Of a DNA stretch of 8,679 nt, positions 6,160 to 8,679 are shown piece after piece. Location of the stretch: positions 1 to 8,679 of the forward strand of contig DUES01000179.1 in assembly GCA_011192055.1 (NCBI GenBank), in the 5' to 3' direction. This DNA is from Dehalococcoidia bacterium (GTDB lineage Bacteria; Chloroflexota; Dehalococcoidia; Dehalococcoidales; Fen-1064). The notes beneath the pieces were generated by a model. The model had not been told where the DNA came from. It saw nothing but the letters and a program-made list of their open reading frames with translations, and did not search any database. The translations under genes were made by a program, and so were the position numbers. How positions within the stretch are numbered: the stretch's first letter is position 1; each line of letters begins with the position of its first letter.

Positions 6160-7212
6160 CTACTGCTCAAGCGGGTGCCAGCATGCAACCCAGTGAGTGC
6201 CACCGGATACCTGGAGCTGTGGTTCCGTTTCCCGGCATTCTTCGGTAGCCCGGTCACACCTCGGGTGAAACCGGCAACCGGTTGGTGGATTAGCCGGACT
6301 CGGGACTTCCCCAGGGAGAATAATCCTGCCCCGTTTTCTTTTCGGGTCCGGGACAGGTGTTGAAAGGACCAGTGCCCGGGAATAAGGGTGAAGAGGAGCA
6401 TTGAATACCTCTGAAGGGTCACCAATCTCCACAATCTTTCCCAGGTACATGACGGCCAGGCGGTCACAAACACTCTCAGCAACAGTAAGGTTATGTGTGA
6501 TATAAAGATACGTCAGGTCATAGTCGGCCCTGAGTTGCCCGAGAAGAGCCAGAATCTGTGCCTGGACCGACACGTCGAGGGCAGATGTAGGTTCATCAAA
6601 CACGATGAATTTCGGGTTTGTGGTAAGGGCGCGGGCAATTGCGATACGCTGTCTCTGGCCGCCGCTGAACTCATGCGGATAACGGGTCATATGTCTTTCA
6701 GTGAGCCCCACAAGGTCGAGAATCTCCGCAACCCTGCTCTTAATCTGGTTTCTTGGTAAAAGTTTGTGGACAAGTAAAGGCTCCCCGACAGTATCCTTTA
6801 TCTTCATCCGAGGATTCAGTGAGGTGTACGGGTCCTGGTGAACAAGCTGCATATTCTTCCTGATACCTTTAAGACGACCGCCGGGCATGGAAGCCAGGTC
6901 ATACTGCTGGTTCAACGTCCGGAGTCTGGCAGGGTCTGAACCCGATTCATTGAGGGAGTTGATTTCTTCCCTGGTTTCATCCGGGATATCGAAGTATATT
7001 TCTCCGGAGGTTGGTTTCAGAAGCCGCAGGATAGTCTTGCCCAGGGTAGTCTTTCCACAACCGGACTCGCCGACCAGTCCCAGCCACTGACCGGGCGTAA
7101 TGGAAACGTCCACATTATCGACAGCCTTGACAGCCCCTACCTGTCGCTTGAGGATACCCCTGAGGATAGGGAAATATGTCTTGAGATTGTTAACCTCAAC
7201 CAGATTTACCAC
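6160..7212 (-). CDS. dppF: Dipeptide/oligopeptide ABC transporter ATP-binding protein, DppF/OppF type
   Basis: This is the second ATPase of a peptide importer, pairing with the DppD-type ATPase to power uptake through the two permeases. In its 350 residues, Walker A GESGCGKT is at 48-55, the Q-loop glutamine is Q126 (HQDPY), the signature FSGGQRQR is at 182-189, Walker B FIVFDEP ends in catalytic E207, and the H-loop is H240. The C-terminal oligopeptide-transporter domain has NAPLHPYSRAL at 271-281 and cysteines 313, 319, 326 and 344, a pattern that binds [4Fe-4S] in some homologues. Residues 76-117 between Walker A and the Q-loop are about 25 longer than usual and hydrophilic. The GTG start at 7212 lies 6 nt after AAGGAG and overlaps the dppD end by 17 bp, so the pair is translationally coupled. 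It is the last gene of its operon. The exact substrate (peptides, nickel, sugars) cannot be told from ATPases alone. Confidence 0.93.
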   Translation of the reverse strand: MVNLVEVNNLKTYFPILRGILKRQVGAVKAVDNVDVSITPGQWLGLVGESGCGKTTLGKTILRLLKPTSGEIYFDIPDETREEINSLNESGSDPARLRTLNQQYDLASMPGGRLKGIRKNMQLVHQDPYTSLNPRMKIKDTVGEPLLVHKLLPRNQIKSRVAEILDLVGLTERHMTRYPHEFSGGQRQRIAIARALTTNPKFIVFDEPTSALDVSVQAQILALLGQLRADYDLTYLYITHNLTVAESVCDRLAVMYLGKIVEIGDPSEVFNAPLHPYSRALVLSTPVPDPKRKRGRIILPGEVPSPANPPTGCRFHPRCDRATEECRETEPQLQVSGGTHWVACWHPLEQ

Positions 7213-8380
7213 TGGATTCTCCTTGATATAGATGGCAGGATACAGTATGTCCGGGGGCTATTTCACGCATTTCGGGGACCTGTGTCAGGCATACCGGTAT
7301 AGCCTCGGAGCACCTCGGATGGAACTTGCATCCCGCCGGAGGACTAAGCGGGTCAGGGATAGCTCCACCTATGGACTTTGGCTCCTGGTTGGGTTTCGGG
7401 ACCGCCTCCAGGAGTGCCCTTGTGTAGGGGTGCAGCGGATTTTCAAAGAGGTCTTCGACCGGTGATACTTCACAGAGGTTGCCGGCATACATTACGCCGA
7501 TACGGTCGCAAATCTCAGCGGCTACTGCCAGGTCGTGAGTGATATACAGCACAGATGAATGTTTCTCATCCTTCAGACGGTGCAACAACTCCAGGATCTG
7601 GGCCTGAATTGTCACATCAAGAGAAGTCGTAGGCTCATCGGCAATAAGGAACCTGGGTGAACACACCAGTGCCATCGCAATCACGGAACGCTGTTTCATA
7701 CCGCCGCTTAACTGGTGAGGGTACTGAACTGCCACTCGCTCCGCATCCGGTATCTCCACATCCTGCAGTGCGCTGACAGCCATCTTGCCGGCTTCAGAAT
7801 CCAGTCGCATAAGCAGTCTCCGTACAACGGGAGTCCGGGCAATCATCCTGACCAGTTGAGAGTCCGGGTTCTGCCGTATGCTCTGAAAGAGTTTCCTCTC
7901 CAGCATCAACCAGGGTCCGGCTAGTACACCCGATATGCCAAGACGGGTACCGGACCGCATTTCCAGCGTCCGTAAAGCATTTTCGACTAATTCCCGGCGT
8001 CTGTGCAGGAGGATTACTTCCGCTATCTGGTTACCCATGGTGTAGACCGGGTTCAACGCAGCACTCGGTTCCTGGAACACCATCGAAATTGCGCTGCCGC
8101 GGATTTCCCTGATTTCGTCCTCAGCGAGTGTCAGCAGATCGACAGGCTCACTGCCGTTATCCAGGTCAAAATAAATAGCGCCCGATTCGATACGTCCCGG
8201 CGGGCCGATAAGACGCAGTATCGATAGAGCCGTCATCGTTTTCCCGGAACCTGTTTCGCCAACCAGCCCGAATGTCTCTTTCTGGTTAATATCAATATTT
8301 ACGCCTTCCAGTGCGTTTACTACACCTTCATACGTATAGAACTTTACTGTGAGGTCTCTGATTGACAGTAATGCTTCCAT
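7196..8380 (-). CDS. dppD: Dipeptide/oligopeptide ABC transporter ATP-binding protein, DppD/OppD type, with enlarged helical domain
   Basis: This is the first ATPase of the peptide importer. In its 394 residues, Walker A GETGSGKT is at 41-48, the Q-loop is Q103 (FQEPSAALNP), the signature LSGGMKQR is at 224-231, Walker B FLIADEP ends in catalytic E249, and the H-loop is H282. NPLHPYTRALL at 314-324 opens the C-terminal peptide-transporter domain, with cysteines 351, 357, 364 and 382 spaced as in homologues reported to bind [4Fe-4S]. Most relatives have 320-340 residues; the excess is an insertion of about 60 residues (roughly 131-193) in the helical subdomain, between the Q-loop and the signature. 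It is rich in Arg and Leu and looks helical. The reading frame is clean, so it is not a frameshift artefact. It starts 2 bp after the permease stop and overlaps dppF. Base composition looks like that of its neighbours. Confidence 0.93.
   Translation of the reverse strand: MEALLSIRDLTVKFYTYEGVVNALEGVNIDINQKETFGLVGETGSGKTMTALSILRLIGPPGRIESGAIYFDLDNGSEPVDLLTLAEDEIREIRGSAISMVFQEPSAALNPVYTMGNQIAEVILLHRRRELVENALRTLEMRSGTRLGISGVLAGPWLMLERKLFQSIRQNPDSQLVRMIARTPVVRRLLMRLDSEAGKMAVSALQDVEIPDAERVAVQYPHQLSGGMKQRSVIAMALVCSPRFLIADEPTTSLDVTIQAQILELLHRLKDEKHSSVLYITHDLAVAAEICDRIGVMYAGNLCEVSPVEDLFENPLHPYTRALLEAVPKPNQEPKSIGGAIPDPLSPPAGCKFHPRCSEAIPVCLTQVPEMREIAPGHTVSCHLYQGESSGKSG
7219..7224 (-). promoter_or_regulatory. 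Ribosome binding site of dppF, inside dppD
   Basis: AAGGAG on the minus strand, 6 nt before the GTG at 7212 and within the last codons of dppD. It fixes the dppF start and the 17-bp overlap. Confidence 0.8.
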
Positions 8381-8382
8381 GA

Positions 8383-8679
8383 TTATCTCTTCCCCAGTCT
8401 CGGGTCGAGGATATCCCGGAAGGCATCACCCAGCAGGTTCCATCCGAGGACAAAGAATAATATAAACAGGCCCGGAATGAACACGGTGTACCAGTAAGCC
8501 ATCGGGTCACTGGCCGGTCCCACAATCCAGTTCCTGGCAAACTGAATCATCTGCCCCCAGTCGGCATAGCCCTGTGGAGCACCGAGCCCCAGGAAACTCA
8601 GGGCAGCCGCAGAAAGTACCACCGCACCAATATCAAGTGAGGCCATCACGAGGGTGGGGTAGATGGAGTTGGGCAGGAT
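8383..8679 (-). CDS. dppC: Dipeptide/oligopeptide ABC transporter permease, DppC/OppC type, C-terminal fragment (5' end outside window)
   Basis: The last 98 residues of an inner-membrane permease of the peptide importer. The first visible residues, ILPNSIYPTLV, match the end of the cytoplasmic coupling (EAA) loop of DppC. They are followed by a hydrophobic segment (about MASLDIGAVVLSAAALSFLG), the family motif LSFLGLGAPQ, the extracellular WGQMI region, and a last membrane segment (about YTVFIPGLFILFFVLGWNLL) ending in LGDAFRDILDPRLGKR, which is typical of the DppC C-terminus. The frame is open to the window edge, so the gene continues upstream; the ATG codons at 8646-8649 are internal. The stop lies 2 bp before dppD, in one operon. 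The partner DppB permease and the binding protein are expected further upstream. Confidence 0.92.
   Translation of the reverse strand: MLPNSIYPTLVMASLDIGAVVLSAAALSFLGLGAPQGYADWGQMIQFARNWIVGPASDPMAYWYTVFIPGLFILFFVLGWNLLGDAFRDILDPRLGKR

Noticed and set aside
6114..6482. 122-codon minus-strand frame at the dppF 3' end
   Set aside because: Out-of-frame shadow of dppF with an Arg/Ser-rich, low-information translation.

Overview
The window reads as bacterial chromosome with every supported gene on the minus strand, so transcription runs from high to low coordinates. It holds two gene blocks separated by about 470 bp of AT-rich, non-coding DNA. No RNA gene, mobile element, CRISPR array or phage gene was seen. 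GTG or TTG starts are common (hisF, the two last glutamate synthase genes, the second ABC ATPase). The gene content (a three-piece archaeal-type glutamate synthase with many Fe-S clusters, and a peptide ABC transporter with enlarged ATPases) suggests an anaerobic or facultatively anaerobic bacterium. Chloroflexota (Dehalococcoidia-like) is my best guess, but that is inference and not a match I could run.

Block 1 (8679 to 6160) is the 3' half of a dipeptide/oligopeptide ABC transporter operon: the C-terminus of a DppC/OppC permease (cut by the window edge), a DppD/OppD ATPase and a DppF/OppF ATPase. The genes are 2 bp apart or overlap by 17 bp. Both ATPases keep all nucleotide-binding motifs and the four-cysteine C-terminal peptide-transporter domain, and both carry insertions in the nucleotide-binding domain. 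A bulged hairpin without a T-tract follows the last stop.

The intergenic region (6159 to 5690) carries a near-textbook promoter: TTGACA, an 18-bp spacer and TATAAT. It is overlapped by a perfect 12-bp inverted repeat (ATAATACGGCAA / TTGCCGTATTAT) that looks like an operator. A third copy of the 12-mer lies 123 bp upstream, and there is a second extended -10 element.

Block 2 (5689 to 1) is one tightly packed operon: a four-cluster ferredoxin-like protein, an FAD/NAD(P)H oxidoreductase, the class II glutamine amidotransferase piece of glutamate synthase (GltB1), hisF, the FMN/Fe-S synthase piece (GltB2), and the GXGXG piece (GltB3, cut by the window edge). The likely electron path is NAD(P)H to FAD subunit to the 16-cysteine ferredoxin protein to the GltB2 Fe-S clusters and FMN. 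There, ammonia released from glutamine by GltB1 is added to 2-oxoglutarate.

The odd member is hisF, an apparently intact imidazole glycerol phosphate synthase cyclase. It is inserted between gltB1 and gltB2, overlaps gltB1, and has no hisH in view. This hisF insertion and the promoter/operator arrangement are the most interesting points of the window.
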